Below are positions 55,654-64,000 of a DNA stretch of 64,000 bases, piece by piece. The position numbers and the translations under genes are program-made. Every line of letters starts with the position of its first letter. Within the stretch, counting starts at the first letter, position 1. A model generated the notes under the pieces. The model had not been told where the DNA came from. It did not search any database and was given only the letters and a program-made list of their open reading frames with translations. Where the stretch lies: positions 22,623 through 86,622 of the forward strand of contig JABWCL010000017.1 of the NCBI GenBank assembly GCA_013360295.1. Reading direction: 5' to 3'. Source of the DNA: Ignavibacteriaceae bacterium. GTDB lineage: Bacteria; Bacteroidota; Ignavibacteria; Ignavibacteriales; Ignavibacteriaceae.

Positions 55654-55662
55654 GTTTTTTAT

Positions 55663-55704
55663 AAAGCGGAGATCAATGCCCTGAAGGGATCTGATTTCCG
55701 CTTT
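55663..55704. terminator. Hairpin terminator between rpsT and the DUF4249 gene
   Basis: AAAGCGGA (55663-55670) pairs with TCCGCTTT (55697-55704), with an inner CCCT/AGGG tip. It lies 10 nt past the rpsT stop; the right arm overlaps the DUF4249 stop (55703-55705). The T-rich tail is weak (TATCTTATC), but the stem is long, and it may end both transcripts. Confidence 0.6.
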
Positions 55705-56500
55705 ATCTTATCTCCAATACTGTTCTGCCGATAAACATCCCGATTCCATCGCCGGATACATTCCATTTTACGCCTGCCTGAGGCTGGCCGAATGTAAGGT
55801 CTGTGACCTGGTTGGGATTCTGCGTCATATAATAATCGTAAAACGCACCGTCATAGACATATAACCTGACACCGATCCTCGTGTTGCTGCTGTATCCTGA
55901 GAATTCATCTGTTGCCACCCTGAAAGAAAGTTCAGCAGTCGAGCGCCTTTTTATCACCGGCCCCGATGATTTACCTTCTCCGATCACATTCTGTCCCGTT
56001 GCATTTAACAACTGCCAAACTGCCGCATAAGCCTCATCACCCATCGGGGTTATAGAGGTCTCAATCTTATAATAGGTTGTATTGTCCCTTAGTACGGGTT
56101 TAACTTCAGGGGACCCTATCGTTCCGGGTAATGGAATATAGGTTACGGCTGTTGCGGTTTTATCTTCCCAACTCGCGATCAGAGTATAAGTTTTGTTTCT
56201 CTGGACTATTATGGACAGGTTCTCGTATAATCCGTTGGTTGTGTGATTAAGCCTTAAAAACTGATCATCAACCATAACCCCGACTGTCGCATCGGTCAGG
56301 CGTGAGAAAACGGGAGCGATGGAATCCTGAATCGGCATCGTCCGGCCGATATAGATATTCTTAATTGGCTGCCCTTCTTCAAGTATTCCCCTGATCACAA
56401 GTTTGAATTCGAAAGGGAACTCTGCTTCTTCGAGGTTATTCTCACATCCTGCGAAGGGTAAAAGCATAAATACAAGAAGGAGCAGGTATTTGTAACTCAT
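55703..56500 (-). CDS. DUF4249-family lipoprotein, partner of the TonB receptor
   Basis: The protein of 265 residues has a lipoprotein signal (LLLLVFMLLPFAGC, lipidated Cys at about residue 19). Its body is beta-rich: FELVIRGILEEGQPIKNIYIGRT, the DATVGVMVDDQFLRL strand, and KTYTLIASWEDKTATAVTYIPL. This matches DUF4249, a family typically encoded just after a TonB-dependent receptor in Bacteroidota. It presumably forms a surface or periplasmic accessory for uptake. The ATG at 56500 is preferred over the TTG 24 nt upstream, which lies inside the receptor gene. A gap of 13 nt separates it from the receptor gene. Confidence 0.8.
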   Translation of the reverse strand: MSYKYLLLLVFMLLPFAGCENNLEEAEFPFEFKLVIRGILEEGQPIKNIYIGRTMPIQDSIAPVFSRLTDATVGVMVDDQFLRLNHTTNGLYENLSIIVQRNKTYTLIASWEDKTATAVTYIPLPGTIGSPEVKPVLRDNTTYYKIETSITPMGDEAYAAVWQLLNATGQNVIGEGKSSGPVIKRRSTAELSFRVATDEFSGYSSNTRIGVRLYVYDGAFYDYYMTQNPNQVTDLTFGQPQAGVKWNVSGDGIGMFIGRTVLEIR

Positions 56501-56513
56501 TTTCGTAAGGATA

Positions 56514-58850
56514 TTAAAATTCAAAACTCACCCCCAGCGTTGGTAAGAACGGAAACAGGGTGAACTGTTTAAGCACCGGAATTTTTCTTCCCGATACAGG
56601 ATCGTTTTTATAACCTATATACTTTGAGAAAGCGTTAAACCGGTTGTACGCATTATAGATACTAAGATTAAACTCCACCTTATTCTCAAACAGGCGCGTT
56701 TCATAATTACAACTAATATCAAGTTTGTGGAACGGTGGAAGCCTGTACGCGTCCCTGGCGGAATTCTCATAATACACTTTAACCGGCTCTGTTGATGAAG
56801 AAAGGCTCTGGTAGTAATACTGCCCGATCGGGAGTGAATATGCCTGCCCGGTACCGTAAGTCCAGGTAGCCCCTATAGAAAAACCGCCGGTAATTTTGTA
56901 CGTCACCACCGCGGAGAGGTCGTGCCTCCGGTCGTAACGGGGGTAGAAAGATACGCCACGGTTGAGTAAGTCGAAAAATTTCTTTGTATATGAAAGTGTG
57001 TATCCTATCCATCCAGTAAAATCGCCGGCATTCTTCTGAACGAAGAGTTCAACACCGTAGGCTATGCCCCTCCCGTCGGTCACTTGCTCTTCAAGATCGG
57101 AATCATAGGAAAAGTCAGCGTTCTCTTTATACTCGTGAAGTGAAGTCATATCTTTATAGTATGCTTCAACGGACAAGAGGTAGCTCCGGTCAGCGGAGAT
57201 AGCTTCAAACCCAACCGATCCCTGGGTTGCCCTTGAAGGCTTGATATTTGAAGTGGAGGGATACCAGACATCAGTAGGTAAATAGATATCATTCCGCGAA
57301 AGCATATGAAGGATCTGGTGCGCGACTGAAAATCCCGCGCGAAGCGTAAACCTGTCAAGGAAGAAATAGCTGATGGATGCCCGCGGTTCAGGTTTAAGAA
57401 ACTTTCCGTTCTGGAAGTAGTAGAGCCTTAAACCGATATTTGTTTTAAGGTCTTTCAGCAGAGTTATATCATCCTGGGCGTAAACAGAAGATTCAATTGC
57501 CTGGATTACGGTGCCGTAATTTGGCCGGTATTTCAGTTCGGGGATATAGTAATCGCTCGTGGTAGTGTTAAAGTCGTGGTAGATAACTTCTGCGCCCAGT
57601 TTTACGAAGTGATCATCCCAATAGGTTAACTGCATCTCCCGCTTCAACTGGAAATCGGTGATGATACTTTCAGTGAAGTAATCAAGAGGCGTCGCCTTAG
57701 GCGCTTTATCTTTAACGAGCGTGGAAAATCTGTAATTAGTATACATCAGCGACGTATTTGAAAAAACTGCCGGCGAGTTTATTTTTGTCCACGTCAGATT
57801 GAATGTGGCATTACTCCAGCCGATATCGAACCCCACGTCTTTATTTACCGGCGGCTCATTCAACTGGTCGGAACTTACAAACCCACTGAAGAAGATCCTG
57901 TCGGTTTCTGAAAGCACATAATTCACTTTACCGTTGAAATCGTAAAAGCTGTAACGGGGAATGGAGTTGAGTTTCGGTGACATACCCAGCAGTTTATCGA
58001 GATACATTGTCCTGCCGGAAAGAATAAAAGTGGAGTTCCCTTCAAGCGGGCCTTCCATTGTAATTCTCGAACTGATGTTGTTGATTCCGGCTTTCCCCAT
58101 AAACTTATCCATAGACCCTTCCCTAAGAGTTACATCCAGAACGCTCGAGAGTCTTCCCCCGTATTCTGCGGGGAAGGCGCCTTTTATGAGGCTGATATTC
58201 TGAATCGCGTCACCGTTAAACGTGCTTGAAAATCCGCCGAGATGCGAGGGATTATAAACAACTACGCCGTCAACAAGAGTAAGATTCTGGTCAGGTGAAC
58301 CCCCGCGAACATAGATGCCGGTCGAGATCTCGGTGGCGGCTTTTACGCCCGGGAGAAGCTGAAGCGCGCGGAAGATATCAGTCTCTCCGCCGAGTGAAGG
58401 GAGTTTCTGAACGATCTCCGGACGTATATCTATTGTACCGGTCGTTGGGGCGAAATCTGTCTGCCGCTGATCCTGAATTACGATCTCTCCGAGTTCAATG
58501 TCCGTTTTTTCAAGATTAAAGTTCTGTCTCACCGATGTGTTTGATGAATTAATGACAACCTTTTTGTAGATTGTCTTATAACCGATACTTGTTACAAAAA
58601 CATAATATGTGTTGTAGGGGATAGAAACGAGCGTGTAGTAGCCGAATTTGTTCGTAGCAGTACCTTTAAGCGCCGGTTTGGATTTCAAAGAATCGCTGTA
58701 AACGACAACGTTTGCCCCGATGAGCACTTCGCCCGTGCCTTCTTCGGTAACCCTGCCGGAGATGTTACCTGTCCTTGTTTGTGCGATTGTTAACGTAGTG
58801 AGAAACAGGGGGATGAGAATAAGTTGATGAGTGATAAACTTAAAGTTCAA
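56514..58850 (-). CDS. TonB-dependent outer-membrane receptor with carboxypeptidase-regulatory-like N-domain
   Basis: This 778-residue protein has a signal peptide (LILIPLFLTTLTIAQ), a CarboxypepD_reg-like domain (about 27-110; GNISGRVTEEGTGEVLIGANVVV), a plug domain (about 125-235; LPSLGGETDIFRALQLLPGV, YVRGGSPDQNLTLVDGVVVY) and a 22-strand beta barrel ending in FLPTLGVSFEF, with the aromatic C-terminal residue. It imports an unknown ligand, with energy from TonB-ExbBD. It starts at a TTG preceded by AGGTG. Its promoter lies at 58907-58935. It is not a SusC (no SusD partner); the partner is the DUF4249 lipoprotein. Confidence 0.92.
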   Translation of the reverse strand: MNFKFITHQLILIPLFLTTLTIAQTRTGNISGRVTEEGTGEVLIGANVVVYSDSLKSKPALKGTATNKFGYYTLVSIPYNTYYVFVTSIGYKTIYKKVVINSSNTSVRQNFNLEKTDIELGEIVIQDQRQTDFAPTTGTIDIRPEIVQKLPSLGGETDIFRALQLLPGVKAATEISTGIYVRGGSPDQNLTLVDGVVVYNPSHLGGFSSTFNGDAIQNISLIKGAFPAEYGGRLSSVLDVTLREGSMDKFMGKAGINNISSRITMEGPLEGNSTFILSGRTMYLDKLLGMSPKLNSIPRYSFYDFNGKVNYVLSETDRIFFSGFVSSDQLNEPPVNKDVGFDIGWSNATFNLTWTKINSPAVFSNTSLMYTNYRFSTLVKDKAPKATPLDYFTESIITDFQLKREMQLTYWDDHFVKLGAEVIYHDFNTTTSDYYIPELKYRPNYGTVIQAIESSVYAQDDITLLKDLKTNIGLRLYYFQNGKFLKPEPRASISYFFLDRFTLRAGFSVAHQILHMLSRNDIYLPTDVWYPSTSNIKPSRATQGSVGFEAISADRSYLLSVEAYYKDMTSLHEYKENADFSYDSDLEEQVTDGRGIAYGVELFVQKNAGDFTGWIGYTLSYTKKFFDLLNRGVSFYPRYDRRHDLSAVVTYKITGGFSIGATWTYGTGQAYSLPIGQYYYQSLSSSTEPVKVYYENSARDAYRLPPFHKLDISCNYETRLFENKVEFNLSIYNAYNRFNAFSKYIGYKNDPVSGRKIPVLKQFTLFPFLPTLGVSFEF

Positions 58851-58906
58851 AAAGATAACACCTAATAAAATTTACAGGTTTGCTAATTTTATGTTACAAA
58901 CGAACT

Positions 58907-58935
58907 AATATATATTATTTTGGGCTATTATACAA
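58907..58935 (-). promoter_or_regulatory. Sigma70-like promoter of the TonB receptor gene
   Basis: On the - strand, -35 TTGTAT (58935-58930) and -10 TATATT (58912-58907) are 17 nt apart. A start near 58900 gives a leader of about 50 nt. The -35 overlaps one copy of the direct repeat. Confidence 0.5.
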
Positions 58936-59180
58936 AGTTAAAAGGATATCACAAAGGACTTTGAGAAACCTGGAAATATAGTCTGCATAATTTGCCGTGA
59001 TGGACTACAGATTACACAGATGTAACTGATGACCGCAGTTTTCAAAAGTAGGGGAGCGGGCTTGCCCCTCCCGACGGAGTTATTGAGGCGTATGATTGAT
59101 TTACCTCCGGAATTGATTTCATAACGTAAAGACCCCTTTTCGGTTTCTGGCTATATTAGTAGGATATCATAAAGAACTTG
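58923..59180. repeat. Imperfect direct repeat upstream of the TonB receptor
   Basis: GGCTATTATA...AGGATATCACAAAGGACTT (58923-58960) recurs as GGCTATATTAGTAGGATATCATAAAGAACTT (about 59149-59179). The best shared core is AGGATATCAYAAAGRACTT, 19 positions with two changes. The copies are about 218 nt apart, on the + strand. The first copy contains the receptor promoter. Confidence 0.55.
59051..59072. repeat. GC-rich hairpin, dispersed-repeat-like
   Basis: GGGAG (59052-59056) pairs with CTCCC (59068-59072), and inner GGG/CCC pairs extend it with a bulged C at 59057. The sequence is unlike its AT-rich surroundings. Confidence 0.5.
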
Positions 59181-59210
59181 GAAGTGATTATTTCCATGTC
59201 AACATACTAT

Positions 59211-59227
59211 GGCGCTGGCTTGGCGCC
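59211..59227. repeat. Short GC-rich hairpin
   Basis: GGCGC (59211-59215) pairs with GCGCC (59223-59227) around the 7-nt loop TGGCTTG. Both this and the hairpin at 59051 carry GGCTTG or GCTTG in the loop region. Confidence 0.45.
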
Positions 59228-59437
59228 TTATGTATTAATAGCAGAAGCCGTATATGTCTGTCAGCGCACATTAATAGCGGATATTTTTTGTCTTTTAGTA
59301 TTGCTGATGGCGGGAAAATAGTTGCTCCTTCGCATAAAAAAGTATAAAAATATGCATCAGTTTTTATTATAATATGCCATAAAAGATTATATTTTATGAT
59401 AAGAATTACAGCTTTATAGTTTATCCGTATAAAAAAT

Positions 59438-62400
59438 ATGCGCGTTTGGTGCGTTATAAATAACTCATTATTTCATTTGGGTAAAAAGCGTAATGTAATA
59501 GCCACTTTTCTTCTCATCTCTGCCCTCACAATAATTACTGCATTTGTATACTACAATCAAACCATTCAATCCATAAAAAACGACAAAGCCCGTGTCCTTG
59601 AAGCAGTCGGTTCGCTTAAGATGAATCAATTAATAATTTGGCGGCAGGAGAGAATCGCGGACGCGAATGTTTTATCCAAGTCACCATTTTTTATTAAAAA
59701 TCTTGAGTGGCTTAATAAAACTAATGACCCGGTTGCGAGGAGGGAGTTTAAGGATCGTTTTGAGTTGGCGATCCGGGAATATGGTTATAACTCGATATTT
59801 TTATTAACACCGGATAAAAAGATCCTTCTTAGTGCCGGGGATAGTCTTTCGGATTTTGACACCAGCACGGATGAGATTATTGAGTATGCACAGAAATCAA
59901 GCTCTCCCGTTTTATCAGATTTGTATTATTGCGAAACCGAGCGGGTAGTGCACTTCGATTTAATATCGCCTGTAAGGAATAAGGATAAAAAGCTGATTGC
60001 TCTTTTGGTATTGAGGTCGAATCCGAATAATTATCTATATCCTCTTCTGAAAACCTGGCCTGTCCCCAGTAAAACCGCGGAAAGCGTTTTGCTCAGAAGG
60101 GAGGGGAACCAGGTATTATTCCTTAACGAGCTCAGGCATAGAAGTAATTCCGCCCTAAACTTCAGGCTCCCTTTAAAAGAAAGTGAAGTTATTGCCGTGA
60201 AAGCGGCAACCGGAACAGTGGGAGTAATTGAAGGAAAAGATTACCGGGGTGAGGCAGTTCTTGCACATATATCCCCTGTCGAGAAAACCGGTTGGTACCT
60301 TATATCAAAAATTGATGTTTCAGAGTTTTTTTATGAACAAAGAATTCTCTCCGTCCTGATTATAATATTTAGCGTAATATTTATTGTGCTTACCGGTTTT
60401 GGCCTGGCAACAATCTATCAGATGACCCAGCGGAACACTTACAAAAAATTGTGGGAAGCTGAAGAAGAGTATAAAGTAACCCTTAGCAGTATCGGCGATG
60501 CGGTTATTGCGACTGACACCCACGGAAAAATAAAGTTTATGAATCTGATAGCCGAATCTCTTACGGGTTGGAATAGTAAAGATGCCGTGCATAAACCGAT
60601 GGGTGAAGTGTTCAGGATAATCTCGGAAGAAACCCGGGAGACGGTAGCTAATCCGGTGGATAAGGTTATACACGAGGGTGTTTCGATTGGACTGGCGAAC
60701 AGCACACTTCTTATATCACGCGATGGTACAGAAATACCAATTGCTGACAGTGCCGCGCCAATACGCAATGAGAACGGGGAAACAACAGGAGCTGTCCTCG
60801 TCTTCCGTGACCAGACCAAAGAGAGGCAGGCGAAGAGAGATATACTAAGGCTCAATCGTGTATACGCTGTCCTTAGTAATATAAATCAGACAATTGTAAG
60901 ATCAAAAAACATTGATGAATTATTTCCCGAAATCTGTCGAATTGCAGTTGAAGACGGGGGGTTTATGCTGGCGTGGATTGCGACGCGTGATCCGGGGAAC
61001 GGCCAAATTGAATTGGGGGCTATCGCGGGCGGATGGAATGAAAACTATTATGATTCGCGGGGCGAGGGCGCAAAGGGGCCGGGATGTATGAGCCTGAGCG
61101 AGATTGTTTTCAGCACCGGAAAGCAAATTATTGTGAATGACTTCAGCGGGGAATCACTGCCGATTAAGTGCAGGGAGGAAGCAATAGGGCTTGGCTTTAA
61201 GTCCGCCGGCGCATTTCCATCTTTCGTAAAAGACAACATCAGTTGTGTTCTGAATCTTTATTCAGGAGAGAAGAACTTTTTCAACCGGGAGGAAATCGTA
61301 CTTCTGGAGGAACTGGCGAATGATATCTCGCTTGCACTCACGATGTATGATAATGAAGAAAAACGTAAAGCTGCGGAAAAAAGCCTCATTGAAAGTGAAC
61401 AAAGGTATGCCGATCTTTACGAAAACTCGCCGGATATGTTTTTATCTGTCGATCCCTCCACCGGCACTATCGTTCAATGTAATGAAACATGCACAAGATT
61501 TACCGGTTATTCGAAGAATGAACTTATCGGTAAACATCTGAGCGAAATATATCACGAACGTTCTCACGAGGCTTTCCTGAACAATATTGAGACATTCAGG
61601 AAAACCGGAAAAGTGGAAAACTCGGAACTTGAAGTCGTTAGAAAAGACGGCAGTATAATGAATGTCTTGCTTAACTCTTCCGCTGTGTACAATGAAAAAG
61701 GTGAAATCGTAAGGAGCAGGTCTGTCTGGAGGGATATCACGGCACAGAAGAAATTAGAAGGGGAAGAAAAGAAGCTTTGGAAAATTGTGACTGAGAGCCT
61801 TAATGAAATTTATATCTTTAATAAATTCACTTTAAAATTTGAATTCGCGAACAGGTGTGCTCTCACTAACCTCGGGTACTCCTTAGATGAAATGAAATCA
61901 CTTACGCCTGTAGATATCAAACCGAACTTTACGAATGAATCTTTCCTGGCTGAAATTAAACCTCTTTTAGATCACCAAATTGAAAAAGCTAATTTTCTTA
62001 CCAGGCACAGAAGAAAAAATGGCTCCGTTTATGATGTAGAGGTCTTTCTTCAGCTTATGCTCGCGGGTACGGAAGAGGTGTTTGTTGCTATTATTCAGGA
62101 CATTACTTTCCGGAAACAGCACGAAATTGAACTTGTCAAAAGAGAAGAAAAATTCAGAAGAATCATCTCTTCGACGCCTTTGGGAATTTATATTTATCAT
62201 CTTGAAGATGACGGAAGGTTGATCTTTACGGATTTTAACCACGCTGCCAATGCTATTATTGGGATTGACCACTCAATATTTATAGGTAAAACTATTGAGG
62301 AAGCATTCCCCCAGCTCATCCCGACTGAAGTGCCGTCCCGATACCGTGAAGTTGCGAGAACCGGAATCTCCTGGTCTGATGAGAATGTTGAATATACCTC

Positions 62401-64000
62401 CAATGAGATTAAGGGTTCGTTTAAAGTTGACGCATTCCAGTCCCAGCCGGGTTTTGTTGTTGTTATGTTTGAAGATATCACGGAAAGAAAAAGGAAAGAC
62501 AGGGAATTAGAAGAAAGCCGGCGCAAGCTTATCCGTGCTCAGAAAATCGCAAGAATGGGAGACTTTACCTGGGATCTCAGGAATAATAAAGTATTCTGGT
62601 CGGATGCCCTCTATGATATCCTGGGGTACGACAGAAGCGAAGAGATTGATTACGCTCTTGTTAACAGGCAGATACATCACCCCGATGATCTTGTTCGTGT
62701 GACTGAATGGTTCAGGGATGTAATTAATTCAGACAGCGATACTTTACCACCGAATGAATACCGGATAATTAGAAAAGACGGGGAAATAATCACCTGTCGT
62801 GTGACAGGAATAATCGAACGGGATAACGGTGTGACTACAAGAATATTCGCCACAATGCAGGATATAACAGAATCGAAGGAATCAGAACGTGCTATCCGCG
62901 AAAGTGAAGAAACTTTCAGAAAACTATATGAAGAATCAGCCGACCCGATCCTTTTACTGAGGGGTAACCGCTTTATTAGTTGTAACGAGGCGACACTGAA
63001 GATGCTCAAACTGGGAGACCGGAGCAAAATAATTGATAAATCACCAATGGACATCTCCCCCGAATTTCAGTCTGACGGAACAGATTCCGCGACCGCTGCG
63101 GCAAAATACATTGCGCTTGCTCTTGAAACCGGTTATTGCAGATTTGAGTGGATATGTCTGAGAGCTGACGGAACCCCGGTTATCCTTGAAGTCTCGCTTA
63201 CCCCAATTGTTTTAAGTGGTGAGGATCTTTTACACGTTGGGTGGAGAGATATTACAGGGCGAAAAAAAGCAGAGGACGCGTTGAAGGCAAAATCGGATAA
63301 ACTGACTTTGCTTCTGGAGATTGGAAACACCCTGTTAACATCCCACGAGTCGAAACAGGTTATGCAGCACGTTGTGGAAAGTGCGTCGCTGCTTTCTAAT
63401 CTTGATTCCGCGGCGGTTTACACTTTACAGGATGAACTTCTGTATCTTGAAGCGGCATTCCCTCCGCTCCCTGAGGGGATACCCGGTGAGTTCAGGAAAG
63501 CAAATGTGAATGATCATAATTATATAAAAACTGCCATCCAGAGCCTGGAGGCCCAGGTTCTTCCTGACACTCAATTTGCGTCGCTGGGTGAGCACGAACG
63601 TCTGATCATTGAATCCAGAAACCTCAGATCACTGGTTTATGTGCCGCTCATCTTAAAAGGGAGAGCGATAGGTGTGCTGATACTCGGAAGTATCGGGAGA
63701 ACGCACGATTTTACTAATGATGAAATAGAAGTTTTCCGTATACTTGCGAACCAGGCATCACTGGAAATTGAGGAGACAAAATTATTTGAACAGAACCAGC
63801 GTTATGTGAAGGAGCTTGAAGATTATATTGAAGAAAAGAAACGGGCGGAGGAGGCGAAGATTGAAAGTGAGGAGAGATTTGCTAAAGCATTCCGGAACAG
63901 CCCTGATGGGATTATTATTACCGAGCTGGAAACAGGTAAAATTATTGAAGCTAACGAAAGTGTTTTACAGCTTGCAGAAATGGAACTGGATGGAGTATTA
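59438..64000 (+). CDS. Large multi-PAS/GAF sensor protein, probable histidine kinase (3' end outside window)
   Basis: The frame runs without stop from the ATG at 59438 to the right edge, giving 1521 codons. I translated it by eye: one N-terminal span (about 20-40), an extracytoplasmic sensor domain (about 41-300), a second span (about 303-327), then PAS (about 340-460), GAF (about 470-635), PAS (653-770), PAS (770-890), PAS (901-1013), PAS (1038-1141), PAS (1156-1271), GAF (1286-1450) and a seventh PAS beginning about 1477. The PAS ends are visible as 'DITxxK' (DITAQKK, DITERKR, DITESKE, DITGRKK). No kinase or output domain is in the window, so 'histidine kinase' is by family only. It is divergent from the TonB receptor. 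Confidence 0.85.
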   Translation, partial: MRVWCVINNSLFHLGKKRNVIATFLLISALTIITAFVYYNQTIQSIKNDKARVLEAVGSLKMNQLIIWRQERIADANVLSKSPFFIKNLEWLNKTNDPVARREFKDRFELAIREYGYNSIFLLTPDKKILLSAGDSLSDFDTSTDEIIEYAQKSSSPVLSDLYYCETERVVHFDLISPVRNKDKKLIALLVLRSNPNNYLYPLLKTWPVPSKTAESVLLRREGNQVLFLNELRHRSNSALNFRLPLKESEVIAVKAATGTVGVIEGKDYRGEAVLAHISPVEKTGWYLISKIDVSEFFYEQRILSVLIIIFSVIFIVLTGFGLATIYQMTQRNTYKKLWEAEEEYKVTLSSIGDAVIATDTHGKIKFMNLIAESLTGWNSKDAVHKPMGEVFRIISEETRETVANPVDKVIHEGVSIGLANSTLLISRDGTEIPIADSAAPIRNENGETTGAVLVFRDQTKERQAKRDILRLNRVYAVLSNINQTIVRSKNIDELFPEICRIAVEDGGFMLAWIATRDPGNGQIELGAIAGGWNENYYDSRGEGAKGPGCMSLSEIVFSTGKQIIVNDFSGESLPIKCREEAIGLGFKSAGAFPSFVKDNISCVLNLYSGEKNFFNREEIVLLEELANDISLALTMYDNEEKRKAAEKSLIESEQRYADLYENSPDMFLSVDPSTGTIVQCNETCTRFTGYSKNELIGKHLSEIYHERSHEAFLNNIETFRKTGKVENSELEVVRKDGSIMNVLLNSSAVYNEKGEIVRSRSVWRDITAQKKLEGEEKKLWKIVTESLNEIYIFNKFTLKFEFANRCALTNLGYSLDEMKSLTPVDIKPNFTNESFLAEIKPLLDHQIEKANFLTRHRRKNGSVYDVEVFLQLMLAGTEEVFVAIIQDITFRKQHEIELVKREEKFRRIISSTPLGIYIYHLEDDGRLIFTDFNHAANAIIGIDHSIFIGKTIEEAFPQLIPTEVPSRYREVARTGISWSDENVEYTSNEIKGSFKVDAFQSQPGFVVVMFEDITERKRKDRELEESRRKLIRAQKIARMGDFTWDLRNNKVFWSDALYDILGYDRSEEIDYALVNRQIHHPDDLVRVTEWFRDVINSDSDTLPPNEYRIIRKDGEIITCRVTGIIERDNGVTTRIFATMQDITESKESERAIRESEETFRKLYEESADPILLLRGNRFISCNEATLKMLKLGDRSKIIDKSPMDISPEFQSDGTDSATAAAKYIALALETGYCRFEWICLRADGTPVILEVSLTPIVLSGEDLLHVGWRDITGRKKAEDALKAKSDKLTLLLEIGNTLLTSHESKQVMQHVVESASLLSNLDSAAVYTLQDELLYLEAAFPPLPEGIPGEFRKANVNDHNYIKTAIQSLEAQVLPDTQFASLGEHERLIIESRNLRSLVYVPLILKGRAIGVLILGSIGRTHDFTNDEIEVFRILANQASLEIEETKLFEQNQRYVKELEDYIEEKKRAEEAKIESEERFAKAFRNSPDGIIITELETGKIIEANESVLQLAEMELDGVL

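Larger units (their letters stand above)
58936..59437. other. Gene-free interval between receptor and sensor genes, with two hairpins
   Basis: This 500-nt gap between divergent genes has no supportable gene. It contains the second copy of the direct repeat and two perfect or near-perfect hairpins: 59051-59072 (GGGGAGCGGGC/CCCCTCCC region) and 59211-59227 (GGCGC/GCGCC). The sensor promoter was not located. Confidence 0.6.

Overview
The window looks like a stretch of chromosome from a Gram-negative bacterium of the Bacteroidota/Chlorobi superphylum, most likely Ignavibacteria. The evidence is C-terminal type IX secretion (T9SS) sorting domains on two secreted proteins, a TonB-dependent receptor paired with a DUF4249 lipoprotein, a lipid A pathway, many TTG starts and short 'ATGA'-type gene overlaps. 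The lineage is inferred from gene content only. Forty-seven protein-coding genes are called. No rRNA, tRNA, CRISPR array, insertion sequence or prophage was seen.

Layout. (a) 1-7767, + strand: rsmB (5' end outside the window), a RodZ-like protein, ligA, an unrecognised small protein, a STAS protein and two tandem sodium/solute symporters. (b) 7870-17532, +: a HAD phosphatase with terminator, then a PgpH-type 7TM-HD protein, a Xer recombinase, a site-2 protease-like protein, a lipoprotein, an MsbA-type exporter and an O-antigen-ligase-like protein with an inserted beta-rich domain. (c) 17519-25095, -: a tightly coupled surface-polysaccharide operon (flippase, CgeB-like and other glycosyltransferases, DUF268 protein, initiating sugar-phosphate transferase). 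(d) 25411-29147, +: a WaaE-like glycosyltransferase, NAD kinase, a thioredoxin-fold protein and a T9SS cargo protein.

(e) 29227-33056, -: a self-contained cassette of two ATP-grasp ligases, a GNAT acetyltransferase and a lysine 2,3-aminomutase, with its own promoter and terminator. This is the best candidate in the window for an undescribed pathway. (f) 33528-42462, -: recG, gpsA-plsY, ispD-queA and pyruvate phosphate dikinase. (g) 42531-54900, -: lpxK, a DUF374 acyltransferase and lpxB, an isoprenylcysteine-methyltransferase-like protein, an MtnX-like phosphatase, a repeat-rich T9SS cargo, smc, and a GH2-like protein fused to a membrane domain. (h) 55399-64000: rpsT with its promoter and terminator, the TonB receptor/DUF4249 pair, and the first 1521 codons of a very large PAS/GAF sensor protein that runs off the right edge.

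How they fit together: much of the window builds the outer envelope. LpxB, LpxK and MsbA make and export lipid A; the polysaccharide operon, WaaE-like enzyme and ligase-like protein would build and attach surface glycan; PlsY and GpsA feed phospholipid synthesis. Several sigma70-like promoters (TTGACA/TATAAT type) could be read directly, and two of them rule out start codons that a longest-frame call would choose.
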